A stretch of DNA of 34,267 nucleotides, from NCBI GenBank assembly GCA_005881825.1, contig VBEO01000133.1, positions 1-34,267 of the forward strand. The letters are read 5' to 3'. Under the pieces are notes generated by a model, which saw nothing but the letters and a program-made list of their open reading frames with translations, was not told the origin of the DNA and did no database searches. The stretch comes from Chloroflexota bacterium (GTDB lineage: Bacteria > Chloroflexota > Dormibacteria > Dormibacterales > Dormibacteraceae). Positions 32,947-34,267 of this stretch are shown piece after piece. How positions within the stretch are numbered: position 1 is the stretch's first letter; every line of letters starts with the position of its first letter. The position numbers and the translations under genes are program-made.

Positions 32947-33744
32947 TCACGTCCTTCCCTCTGTCCACCCTAGAGCAAAGGCGGCCGGCGTGAGCATGCC
33001 CAGCCCCCGATGGGGTCTCTCTGCGCTGTAGCGTCGGCGCCAATCGGCGATGACGACCTTGGCCTCGAGCAGGGTGTCAAAGAGCTCGCCGTTGAGGAGC
33101 TCGTCGCGCATGGTTCCGTTGAAGCGCTCGACGAAGGCGTTCTGTTGGGGGCTGCCCTTCTCGATGAAGGCGGCCGTCACCCCCTGCTCCACGAGCCAGC
33201 TGGTGAGCGTCGTCGAAATGAACTCGCGACCGTTGTCCGACCGGAGGACCTCCGGTTTGCCGCGTTCCCGAAAGAGCCGCTCCAGCTCCGCCTGGACGTC
33301 GGTCGTGCCGATGGAACGAGCGACTCGACTGGCCAGTCCCTCACGGGTGAACTCATCCACCACATTGAGGATGCGGAGCGCACTCCCATTACGCAGCCGG
33401 CTGCCCATGAAGTCGTAGGACCAGATCTGGTTGGGCCGTGTCGCCTGCAGGTTCCAGATCGCGTTGATGGCAAGCCCCTGCGCCTTCTTGCCGCTGGCCT
33501 GAGTTCGCCGAGGCGGCACTCGATGCCCTTCTAGCCGCCAGAGCCTCTCCACTCTCTTCCGGTTCACCTTCCAGCCCTCACCTTTGAGCACGCTGGCGAT
33601 CATGCGGTAACCCCAGCGCGGGTACTTGGCCGCCAGCTCGTTCATGCGCTTGACCAGCCTCAGCTCGAAGTCCGGCGGAACCGCCTGGTACCTCTGCGTC
33701 GACCGGTGTTGCCCCAACAGTCGGCAAGCCCGACGCTCCGACAC
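32947..33744 (-). CDS. IS3-family transposase OrfB
   Basis: This 265-residue transposase has the HTH_21-like region (AAKYPRWGYRMIASVLKGEG) and the rve core with catalytic Asp in WSYDFMGSRL, Asp in RSDNGREFIS, and Glu in NAFVERFNGTMRD, the complete DDE set. It ends in the usual ERPHRGLGMLTPAAFA. OrfB sequence continues in frame upstream of its ATG 33744 (RRREAVSYLRRRYGV) to the orfA stop. A -1 slip on the A-run of GGAAAATTC would make the OrfAB fusion, as in the family. All catalytic residues are present. Confidence 0.9.
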   Translation of the reverse strand: MSERRACRLLGQHRSTQRYQAVPPDFELRLVKRMNELAAKYPRWGYRMIASVLKGEGWKVNRKRVERLWRLEGHRVPPRRTQASGKKAQGLAINAIWNLQATRPNQIWSYDFMGSRLRNGSALRILNVVDEFTREGLASRVARSIGTTDVQAELERLFRERGKPEVLRSDNGREFISTTLTSWLVEQGVTAAFIEKGSPQQNAFVERFNGTMRDELLNGELFDTLLEAKVVIADWRRRYSAERPHRGLGMLTPAAFALGWTEGRT

Positions 33745-33794
33745 GCCGTAACGACGGCGCAGGTAGCTGACGGCCTCTCGGCGGCGCGTCGGGC

Positions 33795-34073
33795 TCAGAA
33801 TTTTCCCCGCGCCACGTCCTTGAGCATCGAGATGTCCAGCGCCTGCTCGGCCACGATCCGCTTCAGGCGCGAGTTCTCCTGCTCGAGCGCCTTCAGCCGT
33901 TGGGCCTCATCCTCCTTCAGGGCGCCGTAGTTGGCCGCCAGCGGTAGAAGGTCTGGTCCGAGATCTGCAGCCCGTTTGCAGGTCTGAGGGATCGTCAAGC
34001 CTTCCCCCTGGAGCTTCTCCGCCTCCCTCAGCTTGGCGATGATTTGCTCCACCGCGAACCTCTTAGCCGGCAT
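33795..34073 (-). CDS. IS3-family transposase OrfA with altered recognition helix
   Basis: This 92-residue HTH_Tnp_1 protein begins KRFAVEQIIAKLREAEKLQG and ends LKALEQENSRLKRIVAEQAL with a leucine-zipper-like coil. The stretch from about 33973 to 33935, which normally encodes the recognition helix as RLQISDQTFYRWR, reads RAADLGPDLLPLA because of an extra G and, 35 bases later, a missing one. The rest returns to the family frame. DNA binding may be lost. Sequencing error is the other explanation. Confidence 0.8.
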   Translation of the reverse strand: MPAKRFAVEQIIAKLREAEKLQGEGLTIPQTCKRAADLGPDLLPLAANYGALKEDEAQRLKALEQENSRLKRIVAEQALDISMLKDVARGKF

Positions 34074-34205
34074 CAGCCACCTCCATTTGAGCTCTCATTT
34101 CGCCGAAGCACCACAAACGAAATGGACCAAATGAAGGGGGGCCGGACAAACCCATTAGATCAAGCCACTCCGTAACGACATTCTGTGAACCACATCGATT
34201 CTCTG

Positions 34206-34226
34206 TAGCTGTCAGCGCAGCTGTCA
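34206..34226 (+). repeat. TAGCTGTCA/CAGCTGTCA repeat pair at right edge
   Basis: TAGCTGTCA (34206-34214) and CAGCTGTCA (34218-34226) are 12 bases apart and resemble the pair at 113-132. The second copy overlaps a possible -35 box (CTGTCA), 18 bases before GATAAT (34245-34250). The window ends before any gene. Confidence 0.45.
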
Positions 34227-34267
34227 CTGTCTTGCTTAGAATGCGATAATACCCTGCATGTAGTGGC

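Larger units (their letters stand above)
32940..34148 (-). mobile_element. IS3-family insertion sequence (IS407-like), about 1.2 kb
   Basis: The element holds orfA and orfB on the minus strand. The ends read TGTCCTCTCACGTCC at 32940 and, on the other strand, TGTCCGGCCCCCC from 34148. They share TGTCC and imperfect inner matches. The bases next to them (GAG left, AAC right) do not form a direct repeat, so either the ends are off by a few bases or there was a deletion. Length fits the family. Confidence 0.7.

Overview
The window is GC-rich throughout. Leader signals are mixed (ATG, GTG and TTG starts, with AGGAGG or GGGAGG ribosome sites). Gene content (DhaK/DhaL with separate PTS proteins, PPDK, a GylR-like IclR regulator, DyP and heme oxygenases, M64 peptidase) suggests a high-GC soil-type bacterium of the Chloroflexota/Dormibacterota/Actinomycetota sort. 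The phylum cannot be fixed from this sequence alone. It looks like an accessory chromosomal region bounded by insertion-sequence debris at the left and a nearly intact IS3-family element at the right.

Left edge (1-1.8 kb): a tRNA-Arg-like sequence with an anomalous anticodon, then three scars: an Abi-like N-terminal fragment, a 5'-truncated rve transposase and the first codons of a serine beta-lactamase-like gene. At 1.9-6.1 kb lies an effector-like block: a chagasin-type (I42) cysteine-protease inhibitor divergent from a leaderless papain-family (C1) protease, followed 11 bases later by a gp19-type contractile tail-tube protein, then a LamG - M23-like - seven-repeat PLL lectin protein with a one-base frame break. 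At 6.1-8.5 kb are three overlapping membrane-protein genes on the minus strand.

From 8.6 to 18.4 kb is a lipid-oxidation block. A plus-strand operon with mostly overlapping genes encodes a membrane-anchored protein of unknown function, a DyP peroxidase, a small membrane protein, a PGHS/alpha-dioxygenase-type heme oxygenase, a patatin phospholipase and a small unknown protein. Facing it on the minus strand are a catalase-like hemoprotein (with allene-oxide-synthase-like Thr-His), a polytopic protein with an HEFTH motif (frame-broken) and a secreted protein. Together they have the parts list for releasing, oxygenating and converting fatty acids: a candidate bacterial oxylipin pathway.

From 18.5 to 26.7 kb is a glycerol/dihydroxyacetone module: GlpF, DhaK, DhaL, PTS enzyme I, HPr, the EIIA protein DhaM, an IclR regulator and pyruvate phosphate dikinase. 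Glycerol enters by GlpF. Dihydroxyacetone, made by a dehydrogenase not present here, is phosphorylated by DhaKL with phosphate passed from PEP through EI, HPr and DhaM. PPDK can regenerate PEP from pyruvate. A TTCGAC-ATT-GTCGAA palindrome just downstream of a clear promoter before glpF has a related copy over the iclR start codon.

From 26.8 to 32.4 kb: two terminator-like repeats, a small unknown protein, an M64 metallopeptidase with a seven-repeat FG-GAP propeller (frame-broken), and a galactose-oxidase-like copper radical oxidase with five 192-base N-terminal repeats. Neither enzyme has a recognisable signal peptide. The right edge holds a possible gene fragment and an IS3-family element. 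Four otherwise conserved genes have frame breaks, so either recent decay or residual assembly errors must be considered.
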